From Hippopus hippopus (Eukaryota; Mollusca; Bivalvia; Cardiida; Cardiidae): 64,000 nt of DNA. Position 1 is the stretch's first letter; the number at the start of each line of letters is the position of its first letter. The translations under genes were made by a program, and so were the position numbers. Below, one piece after another: positions 11,143-21,727 of this stretch. Under the pieces are notes generated by a model. That model was not told the origin of the DNA, made no database searches, and was given only the letters and a program-made list of their open reading frames with translations. Location: assembly GCA_946811185.2 (NCBI GenBank), contig OX328106.1:45520311-45584310 (forward strand). The letters run 5' to 3'.

Positions 11143-11372
11143 TAACTCTTTTTGAAACAACACAGAAGTAGACTTGTACAAAGTGAGAGCATTTACAGAC
11201 AACAATTGAAATGCGACTCAAATTATGGAATTTGTCAATGATATAATTGAAAGCATTTGGGGAAAAGGAGAGAATGTTGGTAACCAGCATTTTCTCCTTT
11301 TCCTGCAATGTTTCCAAAAGGCTTCTTTCTCTTGGTCATCAGAACTCGGGGTTGTGTGGCAAAGGGATAATT
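11143..11372. mobile_element. Palin-A MITE in left arm
   Basis: Left end gttaactctttttgaaa, core about 11262-11325 centred on ggtaacc, right end gtgtggcaaagggataa. Mirrored at 12540-12776. Confidence 0.75.
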
Positions 11373-11598
11373 GCAGATTTGTCTTTTTTTTTCTAATAAT
11401 TATGCTACTGACTATTTTTTACCAAAGAGCAATTTTTTGGGGGCCTTTGGAATCCCCAATTGAAAGTATTAGCAAACGACATCTGAAGGTAGATTCAAAC
11501 GATTGGATTTTTTTTGCATGGTATTGAACATTGCGGATAAAAATGCTGAAAACAGGTACATGTGCTAGGCTAGCATTTTGTTCTTTTCCCACAATATT

Positions 11599-12000
11599 TT
11601 CAAAAAGCTTTAAATATTCCGAAGTCATCAAACACACAAGGTTGTAAGGTACACAGGTTAATTCGAAATGATGCAATTGTGAAGGCCACTGGTGTATGTA
11701 ATTGATTCCAATGTATAAAAGTAGGAACAGAGTTGCAGACAGGTCCTCACACTTCACCAGCCTACTTTTTCAGAAAGTTCACTAATTCTTTCCATTTTGC
11801 AGGAAATTCTCCTTTTTTTCTGTCAAAGACAGTGATTTAAGAGTAGCTGCAAGCTGAACTGAAAATGTACTGGAAGGTCCATTTAATGGGCAGTGAAGGC
11901 AGTTTTATGGTTCTATATGCCCTTTGTGTAGTTTGCTATTGAAAAATGGGTATATAACCATTAACAGATCTCAGGTAAACAAAGAGATCTGTTGAAAATA
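11599..12000. other. Spacer of the inverted repeat, left contig
   Basis: Single-copy relative to the arms. Its first about 60 bp look like the right part of a Palin-A copy (aaagctt..gaagtcatcaaacac). The last 113 bp (11888-12000) recur exactly after the N-run. Confidence 0.7.
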
Positions 12001-12200
12001 NNNNNNNNNNNNNNNNNNNNNNNNNNNNNNNNNNNNNNNNNNNNNNNNNNNNNNNNNNNNNNNNNNNNNNNNNNNNNNNNNNNNNNNNNNNNNNNNNNNN
12101 NNNNNNNNNNNNNNNNNNNNNNNNNNNNNNNNNNNNNNNNNNNNNNNNNNNNNNNNNNNNNNNNNNNNNNNNNNNNNNNNNNNNNNNNNNNNNNNNNNNN
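12001..12200. other. Assembly gap (200 N)
   Basis: Exactly 200 N, a placeholder length. The sequence ending at 12000 and that ending at 12313 are the same 113 bp, which suggests the two contigs overlap and the gap is not real. The open frame drawn across it is meaningless. Confidence 0.99.
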
Positions 12201-12313
12201 GGGCAGTGAAGGCAGTTTTATGGTTCTATATGCCCTTTGTGTAGTTTGCTATTGAAAAATGGGTATATAACCATTAACAGATCTCAGGTAAACAAAGAGA
12301 TCTGTTGAAAATA
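12201..12313. repeat. 113-bp direct duplicate of 11888-12000
   Basis: Starts gggcagtgaaggcag and ends gttgaaaata, identical to the left flank of the gap as far as I can read. Its last ten bases also begin the right arm of the inverted repeat. Confidence 0.95.
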
Positions 12314-12539
12314 TTGTGGGAAAAGAACAAAATGCTAGCCTAGCACATGTACCTGTTTTCAGCATTTTTATCCGCAATGTTCAATACCATGCAAAAAAAA
12401 TCCAATCGTTTGAATCTACCTTCAGTTGTTGTTTGCTAATACTTTCAACTGGGGATTCCAAAGGCCCCCAAAAAATTGTTCTTTGGTAAAAAATAGTCAG
12501 TAGCATAATTATTAGAAAAAAAAAAGACAAATCTGCAAT

Positions 12540-12776
12540 TATCCCTTTGCCACACAGCCCCGAGTTCTGATGACCAAGAGAAAGAAGCCTTTTGGAAACA
12601 TTGCAGGAAAAGGAGAAAATGCTGGTTACCAACATTCTCTCCTTTTCCCCAAATGCTTTCAATTATATCATTGACAAATTCCATAATTTGAGTCGCATTT
12701 CAATTGTTGTCTGTAAATGCTCTCACTTTGTACAAGTCTACTTCTGTGTTGTTTCAAAAAGAGTTAACAGTGTGGC
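12540..12776. mobile_element. Palin-A MITE in right arm
   Basis: Mirror of 11143-11372; core about 12595-12655 centred on ggttacc, outer end cagtgtggcaaag. Confidence 0.75.
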
Positions 12777-15513
12777 AAAGTAAAAGTTGCTTTTGACAAG
12801 CAATTTTTCCTTCTTTAATAATGGTTTTTTATTCTGTGTCAGAGAACTTAAGGTTATCTAATAACTTTGAAAGCTTTGACTTTGGACCAATTTGAAAACA
12901 GTATAAGTTGTGTAGGACTTTGTACAAATTTGACTTTTCGCTCCTCATACAGTGGACAGCATTGGAAAACATTTGTAAAAGACCAGTTGCAGCCAGTGAT
13001 CAATTCTTTTCAAAATGATTTCTGTGCTATTGAAAATATTATGTTTTTGCTTTCCTTCAAATGTTTTTCATTTTTTAAATTTTCAAGAAAATTCACACTG
13101 TACACAGAAAGTTTATGTTGAAATTGATATTTTAAAATTTCTCACTAAAAACATCAAGGTAGCCATGAATATTGAGCTACATGTGTGTTACAAAATTAAA
13201 TGGTGCTAAAAAATGTGTTCCTTTAGCAAGTTTTAACTTAATGCCTAATAAATTTGATTTTACGTAAATCCACTGTAGAAATCTTTGGAAAACAGTATGA
13301 CACAAGGACCAATCTTTTTGCGATAAAATGTAACATGCAAATGGTTGGTTGCTTCCGCAAATGCTTTTTTCATTGAATGTAGACTTTTATCTCCTAAAAC
13401 TTTTTCACTGTGGCAAGTTGCAGTTAATGATGATGGTAAAAGTATTGTGTATATGAGATATTATTGGTATATTAAACTATCATTATAATCCTGGTGTATG
13501 TCATACAAACGCCCAAAATATACTTCTCTCCCTCAACAGAGATTTTCAAGTAGAAACATTCCCAACTCTAGTAATACATGGAATATGGATAGCTGCATTG
13601 TTTGCTGTGATACAATTGCAAAATGTTGAAAGCAACCAACCTTCAGGAACACTTTGCCAGACAACAAAATTTGAGACTTGTCTGATTTGGAATTATTTGC
13701 AGATAAGAAATGAAATGTGTCACTTGCGTCTTTGCTGAGAAAATGAGAACATGCTTGCCAACATTTTCTTCTTTTCCCACAATGTTTTCAGATGTGTAAA
13801 TATTTCCCATGTAGTGAAAACTTAGGATTCAGGAATACTGACATCTGTCACAGATTATTAGATAACTCCTTACCACAAGTGGCTTATAAGACTGTAGATA
13901 CTGAATGTACTGTGTTGTTTGAAGAAACCAAAAGTATGTCAAATTTAATACATGTACTTTTAGTGTTTTATGACAATAGTGTGAGTAGTGGGAAACCAAC
14001 ATCATGATTCTCAGAGAATTTTGCACAACACAGATACATACTTCTCTCCCTCAAAAAATATGTTGATGAGGAAAAGCAACACGCAGCTTGTGCAGACAGT
14101 TGTGCAAATTCAAAAAACAAATAGATAAGTATAATGGCTGCTATGATACAACTAAAATGTTGTGAAACATTGCAAATTGAGCAAGGTTCCATCCTTAACT
14201 TTTTGCCAGATTACAAAATTTTGGACATGTCTACCGGTAATTTGAAAGCATTTGCAGACGATAAATGAAATGCAACTGAAATGAGGAGACTTGTTTCTCC
14301 TGGGGAAATGAGAAAATGTGACATGTACTTACCGGTAGTTTCTTCTTTGTCCACAATGTTTTCGGAAGTATGGATATTCCCCAGGTTAGTGAAAACTTAG
14401 GATTCAGGAATACTAGCATTTGTCACAGATAATTAAATAACTCCATACTTCTAGTGGCTTATTGAGCTATACATACTAAATATACTTTGGTGGTAGAAGA
14501 AGCTCACAGCTTTCATATTCAAATACATTAATTTCACTTTAGCATTTTTCTTGCAGTTTTGTACAGTTCACAGCTGATTTGGTTTTTAATATTCCAAGTT
14601 TTCAAGCCCAGCTTCAGTTTTATACTAGCACACTTTATGCAGAATTACAAAACCATCTTCAATGTCATTCTTCTGTTCACAGGATGCATCACAACGGTAT
14701 GTTGACAGCTCTTGAAACCATGTTTTGAAGTGTTTGTGCTCTCACAATACATATCTGGAAAAAAAATATAGAACCAACTGAATTTCAAATTTCTCCTTTT
14801 TACAAAACGTAACATTTTAATTCTTCAGTTACGTTGCAAAATATGGTTTTATTTTCACATGGTTAGACTATAATGAGAATTTGTTCAGGATATGGCCAAC
14901 TATCAGAGATCCAATCATTTTTGACTAATCTGCGGTACTGCGCTTCCACCTTTACTGAAATAACCCCTTTTTAGGCTGCCATCTTGCAATTAAGACCGAA
15001 AATAGCCAAGTTTTTGAGCCCACAGTTATCCAACCTTGGCATCGAAAATCACTAGATTTGATTTAAAAACAAAAAGAAATACTTACTGCTTATAAATGTG
15101 TCAAAATTCGAACAAATTTATTTCTAAAAATAAATTGAGAATGCTACAACTATCACTAGGGTCCCTCCAAATTCACCACATTGGTCCGCCATTTTGTGAT
15201 GAAATACCGAAAATAGCCCAGTTTTGAGCCCATAATTATCTAACTTAGGAATCGAAAATCAGCACAAAATTGGCTTTAATACAAGGAGATATACTGTATC
15301 TCGTGATTTTTACCAACATGTTGCTATTTGGAAGCTACTTTATGTACTTAAAAAGTACTTTTGCACGTCACTAAATCCTCCTGCCGAACATCCCCTACGG
15401 GGCCAACATGATTAGGTCATGATTTTTTTAACGCCAAAATAAGCAAATAAAACAAAATCTCCGAAAAATTGATGTTACATATAGTCTAAGCATGTAAATA
15501 TTCGGAAACTTAC

Positions 15514-15650
15514 CTGTTGAGAAGGACGTATGGGATAACCAAGCAAAACGTTGATTAAAACAGTGACCGTCGTATGCCGAAATTTAAGATGGCCGCCGTT
15601 TTTTCCTTTGCGGTCAATTCGAAAGAAGACAGTGAATAACCGGAAGTTAT
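15514..15650 (-). promoter_or_regulatory. Promoter-like block with putative donor (right arm, mirror copy)
   Basis: Same ETS-type and YY1-type motifs and GTAAGT donor as 8257-8393, on the minus strand, so any transcripts from the two arms would run toward each other. Confidence 0.33.
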
Positions 15651-16324
15651 TTGACCTGACCAAATTGAAACATTTGGAGAAGAAAATCAGAAAATAAATA
15701 TTTAATTTCAATGATGCCTATTGTCTATAAACAGAAGAGGACAATACTGACAGTAGATGTGTCATGACAGATACACAACTTGATATATCCCACTTGTGAT
15801 CATGTCAAATACAGGGAGTTGACAAAAGCAGCCCACTTCCGAAACGTTAGACGGACTTAATCCTTCAACAGGCGATGTGTGCTTTTCCCGAATTGTTTGC
15901 AATAGATATCCACTGCAGAAATATTAAAATATTTTAAGTTACTACGAAAAAGAGGGTTGTTTCGGTAATGGGTCGTTTTGGCACCGGGCCGTTTTGATCT
16001 CCATTCACAATTTACACTTCGTGTGAAATCAAGACTGACAACATGACCTGTATATCTGAAACGCCCAATTAGTCGACACTTTAAATTTTCCAGATAAAAA
16101 AAATAACACTTTAACTGAAAAAAACAATAATAGAAAAACATTGACATAAACACTGAAACGCATTTTAAACGCTTAAAAACGCTTAAACGATATAAAAATT
16201 GTCGGAATCGGCAAGGAATTATATTATCTGAAAGGAAGATAATAACTCGCAAGGAACGACAACGGATTATTGGACGCCGTACAGGTAAGTCAGTGAAAAA
16301 TCGATAATTGGTCTTAACTCCAGT
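15651..16324. other. Unassigned stretch between inner and outer inverted repeats
   Basis: Not mirrored on the left side. A minus-strand frame at 15857-16252 (131 codons) has no recognisable domain. A CAG|GTAAGT-type donor occurs at 16282-16290 on the + strand. No gene can be supported. Confidence 0.4.
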
Positions 16325-16545
16325 TGCGTTGCCTATCCCTGTGTATATACGATCCCTGGTGCACGATTGAGAAATTTTGCGTTAAAATATTAAGTTTATC
16401 GTTATATTGTTTTTTCAGGAAACTTTTCACTATCTCGATAAAATTTCCAGGAAACTTTAATTTATCGCGATAGTTTTCTAAAATTATCATGATAGCTATC
16501 TCGCATCTCGTGGCAGAAATATGCCACCATATACATGCGCATATT
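16325..16545 (-). repeat. Outer inverted repeat, right copy (diverged)
   Basis: Inverse of the blocks in 7718-8254, including cctatccctgtgtatata and ggcagaaatatgccacc. Confidence 0.6.
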
Positions 16546-16710
16546 TTCTCGTCATGTATTTTGCCCTTTCAAGAACAAAATATGATCGCTTGACACACAT
16601 GACATTTGTTATCTTCAAATTTATGCTTCCACTGTGGACAAGTCAAAAAACTTCGGTAAAGAACTAAATATTGGCGGATCTGATCTAAACCCTTTGGCGA
16701 TCATCGCGGC

Positions 16711-16939
16711 TTAAACCTTTACCACACGACAAAATCTTAGACTGGTCCAACTTGAAAGCATTTGCAGACGACAAAATAAACGTGACTCAAAAATTGAAAC
16801 TTGACTTTGGAAGAGTAAAAAACATTGTGGGAAAGGGAGAAAATGCTGGTAACCAGCATTTTCTCCTTTTTCCACAGTGTTTTCAGAAGGCTTCTTCCTC
16901 GGTGTCGTTAAAACCAGGGATTGTTTGGTAAAGGGTTAA
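16711..16939. mobile_element. Palin-A MITE, full-length reference copy
   Basis: TTAA at both ends (16711-16714 and 16936-16939); left end aacctttaccacacgacaaa, segment tccaacttgaaagcatttgc, core about 16812-16876 centred on ggtaacc, right end gtttggtaaaggg. It is among the clearest copies and the basis for the family description. Confidence 0.9.
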
Positions 16940-16980
16940 GCCTTTACCACACAACTCTGGACATTGTGTTACAATCTTAA
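16936..16980. mobile_element. Palin-A end fragment between two copies
   Basis: Starts with the closing TTAA of the previous copy (ttaagcctttaccacacaac) and ends at the opening TTAA of the next. Confidence 0.6.
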
Positions 16981-17204
16981 CTTTTTACCAAACGACAAAA
17001 TTTTGGACCTTTCTAAATCCAAAACATTAGCAGACGACAAATAACATGCGGCTCAAAAAGTATAAATTGTTTTTGTAAGAGTAGAACTCATTCTGGAAAA
17101 GGAGAATATGCTGGTATCCAGCATTTTCTCCTTTTCCCACAATATTTTCAAAAGCCTTCTTCCTGAAGCTCGTTACAAATCGGGATGGTGTGGTTAAAGG
17201 TAAA
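16977..17204. mobile_element. Palin-A MITE
   Basis: Left end ttaactttttaccaaacgac, core about 17090-17152 centred on ggtatcc, right end gtgtggttaaaggtaaa. Confidence 0.85.
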
Positions 17205-17386
17205 ATAAAATGGTTTTGAAAAACATTCATTGGAATTGAAGAGACTACTGGTGACCATTTTCCCCCCATTTTCCGCAACGTTTCTACTACTCCTCTCAGA
17301 CACAAATCCTATTATGTTAGCCGCATATCAGGACTGCGCAGGCTGACCTGAATCGATACTTTTCGCAGATACATAAAGCCCCCTTG
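17205..17386. repeat. MITE debris (Palin-A and Palin-C fragments)
   Basis: 17205-17300 looks like an eroded Palin-A core (tactggtgaccattttcccc). 17330-17386 matches the right half of Palin-C: gactgcgcaggctgacctga then cttttcgcagatacataaa. Confidence 0.45.
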
Positions 17387-17652
17387 GCTCAATTATTTGA
17401 ATGAAAGGAAAATTATCCTATTTAAACGAAAAGGAAAACGTATCGAGAAATAGAGCAATTGCTTGTTACAGGACAAGACGATGTTTTCATAAGTTCACCT
17501 CCGCCATGGCGTCGAATGTCACGTTGGTTTTGTAGGCTAATAATCATATTATGGCCTAAAACAAAAGTCTAATTGTGTCCTATTGGCCAGTTTCTGATTT
17601 CAGAGAGATAGGTTTTAAGTAGACCTTTGGCCGATTTGATATTTAATCATTG
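17387..17652. other. Left flank of the LTR retrotransposon
   Basis: No gene or repeat recognised; ends at the TATT target duplication. Confidence 0.4.
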
Positions 17653-17656
17653 TATT

Positions 17657-18425
17657 TGTAACCGGGCTTTCAGTCCTTTGATTTTAACTATTGTGTTATT
17701 TTTAGTTCATCACGTGTTTTATTGGCGGCATCGAGAGGATCTCGGGTATTATTTTGAAAAAATACGGCTAGAAGTTGTTTGAACAAAACATTTAGCATTT
17801 AAAAAAGGATTTGGATCATATTCATTGTTGTCAGTACGTATCGTATGTTCTGATGTGTTTCTCTTTTTGTCGTAATGTTGTTGATCTGAATACAATTCGT
17901 TTCGGGAGTTTTGATCGTTGAGATTTGTCTTCATTTTCAAGTCATTGCCGGTTTTCGCGGTCATCCCTTATCCCGATCCCTCACTGCACACACTAACAGC
18001 TAATCATTGTTCTTTTACAGTTCACCTGCACGGCGGAGACAATTTGAGAAGAGAGATGATAGTTTGCATGTACAGTTAATCCCATAGATTGGTAAGTGTA
18101 TGATATTAGGCTCTGTAATTAATTGGTGTTGTTGAAAACATTGTGGAAAATGGAGCAGGTTTAGATAACTATCATTAGTCATTGTTGTAATGATTAATAT
18201 CCTATCACTACTCATATTAGGTTCATAAGATTGAGAGATATTTAGTTTTAGGTGAACTAGAATGTTGAATATGTATTAAGAATGGCATTTGTATATATTT
18301 CAGATTGTATTTAGACGTAGAAGACTCTAAAAGAAAGATTAAAAAGATACAGTTAGATCGATTTGTCTCATTCCTTTACCAATCCATACAAAGGACAGTT
18401 ATCACACCCACTCCACTTGGTTATA
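17657..18425 (+). repeat. 5' LTR (769 bp)
   Basis: Begins TGTAACCGGGC and ends CTTGGTTATA, so the tips TGTAACC/GGTTATA are nearly inverse. It carries the U3 promoter and R region for element transcription (family knowledge; no TATA box position is certain). The sequence matches 26593-27361 everywhere I compared. Confidence 0.95.
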
Positions 18426-18427
18426 AA

Positions 18428-18445
18428 TGGCGCCCACCGGGTTTT
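18428..18445 (+). other. Primer-binding site
   Basis: Two bases after the LTR, TGGCGCCCACCGGG starts with TGG, the complement of the tRNA 3' CCA. It primes minus-strand synthesis. The tRNA species was not identified. Confidence 0.8.
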
Positions 18446-20579
18446 GGATCAGTTAGGAAACGACGAAGATCAGCCCAGGGATTGGATCAACACACGGTGT
18501 TATTAATTTTTTATTTATCCCGGGAATATTGTTTGTATATAGTGCACTAACTATCATCGTTGGATCACACGGACAGGAGATGTCATATGGATTTACAGTG
18601 TCTATTATTTTCTAACAGTAGTTATAATTAATATATTGTGACTAGTTAAGTTATTTGTTCAATTTGTGTTTATTGTATATTTCGGATTTAGGATAAATAT
18701 GTAAGTAGTATTTTCTCTATAATCTTCATGAGTGATTTTTGATTTTTGGAGAGTATGTCTTGAATGTGAGCGATGCACCGTTAATCACTCTGTTTGAAAT
18801 TAAAACCTTAGACTAACACCTTCCCGTCACATATATTATCCCACTTGGCCTTTAATTGTCCTCCTTTTTGTTCGATTAGGCAGGGGCGCATTCAGTGAGT
18901 TTCTATTTTTGGATAAACCGTTATTTACTTTGTTTCCTTTTTAAACCCCTGAAAGTTTCACTTCTTCTCTGCTCGGCTTATTTATCCCTAGTTTCTATTT
19001 TTTGTATAGCACATTGGTTCCCTCTTTCTGGTACCCTATCTATAAGTTGGTGATTCCCATATATATCTGGTTCCCTGGTAATAATTTGTTGGTTCCCTTT
19101 CATTGGTTCCCTTCCGTTTCTGGTTCCCAAATTTTTACTGGTTCCAGTTGGTTTCCGTGCATTGATTGGTTCCCGAACTACTGGTTCCCTTTGAAATTAC
19201 CCGGCTTCAGATTATTAGTTCCCGTCTTGAAGTTCATATCCGGGTTAATAATTGACATTTCCGGTTCCAGTTATCCTACTCAGAAAAGTTCCACCAAGCA
19301 GTCATTATTTGGTAATCCGTCCGTTGTGTGAAGAAACTCGCGTTTCAGTTTTTCTGTTATTTTTCCGAATTTTAAAACGTTCTACCATACTTTTCAGACT
19401 TAGAAATTTTTCGAACCAGACTCACAGTCCACTGTGTCATGATTGGCTAAAAATATTTCCCTCCATCTGACGTCACAGATAAAAGAGAACTGATTGGTTG
19501 GACGTCGAGGAATAACACTTTCTGATTGGCTCACTGAGTACCGTAAAATCCCGACAGGTAACTATATCAGACTACGAATTTTCATTGATAAAACGTTTTA
19601 CCGTTAATCTTATTTATTTCTTTCGTTTCAGTACACCATTAGTTATTGGAAGTTAGCTGTATACACAACAGGAGCAGTAGTGAATTAGTGTTCTTTTTGA
19701 CAAAGAATATTGTACAGTTAATTACGCTTAACCTTTACCATAGTAACATACATGTTTATTGATATGTTTTAATTGCAGGAGAACACACTTGCAGCAATTT
19801 GTATACCGTTTAATTACATGTACTCTACTCTTGTCAATTTTGGATGACCTTTATAAAAAAAAGAAAATTAAACACAAATTGACCCTAAAACACTGTGACA
19901 AATGATGCTTATGCCCCATATATAAAAATAAAGATTTTTATATATGGAAACTATTTTTTAATCTGAAGTTTGAACACTCAAACAGCAGATTAGCTATCAT
20001 AGTTAAAACCCTTTGCTTTTGTATCCCTAAAAATTAATTTGGTGACAGACATCTATCTGTGACCTCATCACTTGATAAATAAACCCCTAGGTTGTAGTTA
20101 CCCTCCATTTCGACAAATAGTGGACTACAATTAGCCAAGTGAGGTTCATCATAATTATACTGTGTCAAATAAAACATCGTGAGAAAAGAAGTAATAATAG
20201 ATACTGATCAAACTTTGAAAATCACAATTGATACAATCATTGTGAGAAAAGCAGTGACAAACCGTGTTTGACAGTATTAGTGCAAATGGACACTTTGAAT
20301 AAATTGAGTCGGTGATCAAATATATTGAACTTTTGGAGTTAGCGAAGTGTTATATATAGGAGCATCTCATGAGGAGTAATCGAAATTCAAAGTGCTAAAG
20401 GTACCGAGACGGATCGTAGTGAACTTTTTGTGTATAAACGTATACAAAAGTGTGTTCATTAGAAGTATTGAAAATTCAAAGCACTGACATTACAGAAACG
20501 GATCTTAATACGACTTTTATACAGTTTTTATATAGACTGCAGATAGTTTATCATCTGAAAATAGTTCATTATATGCATC
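18446..20579 (+). other. Long 5' leader of the retrotransposon
   Basis: About 2.1 kb between the primer-binding site and gag, with no convincing coding frame. It holds an array of TGGTTCCC motifs (19015-19190) and many short upstream ATGs. CAGGTAACT at 19556-19564 and a pyrimidine tract with CAG near 19617-19631 could form a small intron, but this is untested. Confidence 0.7.
19012..19270 (+). repeat. TGGTTCCC motif array in the leader
   Basis: Seven exact TGGTTCCC copies (first at 19015, last at about 19181) plus variants such as TGGTACCC, TGATTCCC, TAGTTCCC and CGGTTCCA, at irregular spacing of roughly 12-50 bp. The spacers are unrelated, so this is a motif cluster, not a simple tandem repeat. 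Confidence 0.85.
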
Positions 20580-21698
20580 ATGAGTAAAGAAGAAGAAAAG
20601 TTAGAAATGGCTACAGGCGGTGTAAGCGAAGAAGAAGAGAAAATATTACAGGCGCTTCATCTCTTGGGAATTAAACCCAAAGTTGGTTCTGTTGAGGACA
20701 TTACAAAACTTTTAAGTGTGTTCGGTGACACTACAAAAGAACCATCAGAATCAAAACACATTGACCCTTCACACAGTTATGGAACTTATCATTTTCCCAA
20801 ATTGCCTATCTTCTACGGAGAAGAAGGGAAAGGAGAAGCGACCTGGGAATCTTTCAAATATGAAGTGAAATCGTTGATAGATGATGACTTTTATAAAGAG
20901 GAACAGATATTGCTCGGTATCAGGAGGGCCTGTAAGGGAAAGGCTGCAGACAGTATCAGGAGATTAGGCACAGGAGCAAAGGTGAAGGACATTTTAGAGA
21001 AATTCGAGAGTGACTACGGCTCTGTGGAATCGCGGGAGAGCATAATGAGAAAATTCTATGGTTGCCAACAAAAAGCAGATGAAAGTGTTTCCTCATTTGC
21101 AGCAAGACTGGAGGAAATTTTCGACCAGGCTGTGTCATTAAAGGCAATCAAGAAGTCAGATACTCTAATGCTAAAAGAAGTCCTCCATGCTGGCTTGAAC
21201 AAAGAGTTAAAACATCTCTCTTTGTACCAATGCGATAAGATTGCCAAATATGACGATTTCAAAAAGGAACTAAGAAAACTTGAGTCTAGTTTAAAGGAGA
21301 GTAATGAAGCAACTCAAACCATCAATGCTTGTAAAGCTGCCAGTTTCACAGACAGTCAGTCTAAGGAAGTGAGTGAGCTGAAGGACCTAATCAAGCAATT
21401 ACACGAGAGAATTGATAAGCTTGAGAACAGTAAAGCTAATCAATTCTATGGCAGTTTCAGAGGAAATAGTAGAGGAAGAGGATACAGAGGAAGAGGTAGA
21501 GGAGATAGAGGAAGAGGTGGCTATCAACAGCAAAGACCATTGGCTAATCAGAACTTTCAACCAACTTGTTTTACATGTAAACAGAAGGGCCATAAACAAT
21601 GGAATTGTCCTATGTCGAATGACCTGGCCAATAGTGGATTCACTTGTTACAAATGCAAACAACCAGGACACAAGAAGGTCAACTGCCCAAACGCATAA
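20580..21698 (+). CDS. gag: Retrotransposon Gag
   Basis: Structural protein (372 aa) that forms the virus-like particle and binds element RNA. A Glu-rich N-terminus is followed by a capsid-like helical region (about residues 70-230) with the Ty3-type pattern FYGEEGKGEATWESFKYEV. Then comes a helical stretch to about 285, an Arg/Gly-rich tract (about 298-318), and two CX2CX4HX4C zinc knuckles at 330-343 and 356-369. The start at 20580 is the first Met of the open frame. The last codons overlap pol, which lies in the -1 frame. Confidence 0.93.
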   Translation: MSKEEEKLEMATGGVSEEEEKILQALHLLGIKPKVGSVEDITKLLSVFGDTTKEPSESKHIDPSHSYGTYHFPKLPIFYGEEGKGEATWESFKYEVKSLIDDDFYKEEQILLGIRRACKGKAADSIRRLGTGAKVKDILEKFESDYGSVESRESIMRKFYGCQQKADESVSSFAARLEEIFDQAVSLKAIKKSDTLMLKEVLHAGLNKELKHLSLYQCDKIAKYDDFKKELRKLESSLKESNEATQTINACKAASFTDSQSKEVSELKDLIKQLHERIDKLENSKANQFYGSFRGNSRGRGYRGRGRGDRGRGGYQQQRPLANQNFQPTCFTCKQKGHKQWNCPMSNDLANSGFTCYKCKQPGHKKVNCPNA

Positions 21699-21727
21699 TA
21701 GCTCATGTTGCGGGATCGAATATGAGC
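21686..21727 (+). promoter_or_regulatory. Programmed -1 ribosomal frameshift signal
   Basis: The heptamer CCCAAAC (21686-21692) sits in the gag frame as C CCA AAC, the X XXY YYZ slippery form. After an 8-nt spacer, GCTCAT (21701-21706) pairs with ATGAGC (21722-21727) around a 15-nt loop. Pol is open in the -1 frame across this point and gag stops at 21696-21698, only four bases later. All three parts are visible; activity is inferred. Confidence 0.85.

Larger units (their letters stand above)
8257..11598 (+). repeat. Large inverted repeat, left arm (3.34 kb)
   Basis: Reads base for base, with only scattered mismatches and small indels, as the reverse complement of 12304-15650. Starts ataacttccgg and ends cccacaatattttcaa. 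It contains four Palin-A derivatives (about 9530-9712, 10047-10262, 11143-11372 and the half copy at the inner end) and a promoter-like block at its outer end. No convincing protein gene: the longest frames are about 70-100 codons and have no domain. Confidence 0.93.
12304..15650 (-). repeat. Large inverted repeat, right arm (3.35 kb)
   Basis: Reverse complement of 8257-11598. Differences seen by eye include a G/T change near 15332, a T/C change near 15098 and a one-base indel near 14540. It holds mirror copies of the same MITEs and of the promoter-like block. Confidence 0.93.

Noticed and set aside
11992..12255. Open frame spanning the N-run
   Set aside because: Most of its codons are N; it carries no information.
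15857..16252. 131-codon minus-strand frame
   Set aside because: No domain, low-complexity hydrophobic start, and no splice or promoter context; it may well be chance.
18131..18162. Palin-A-like words (gaaaacattgtggaaaa) inside the LTR
   Set aside because: Only a dozen or so bases match and no core or ends follow; present in both LTRs as part of the LTR itself.
19002..19331. 109-codon frame with repeated WFP
   Set aside because: The repetition comes from the TGGTTCCC motif cluster read in one frame; it lies in the retrotransposon leader.
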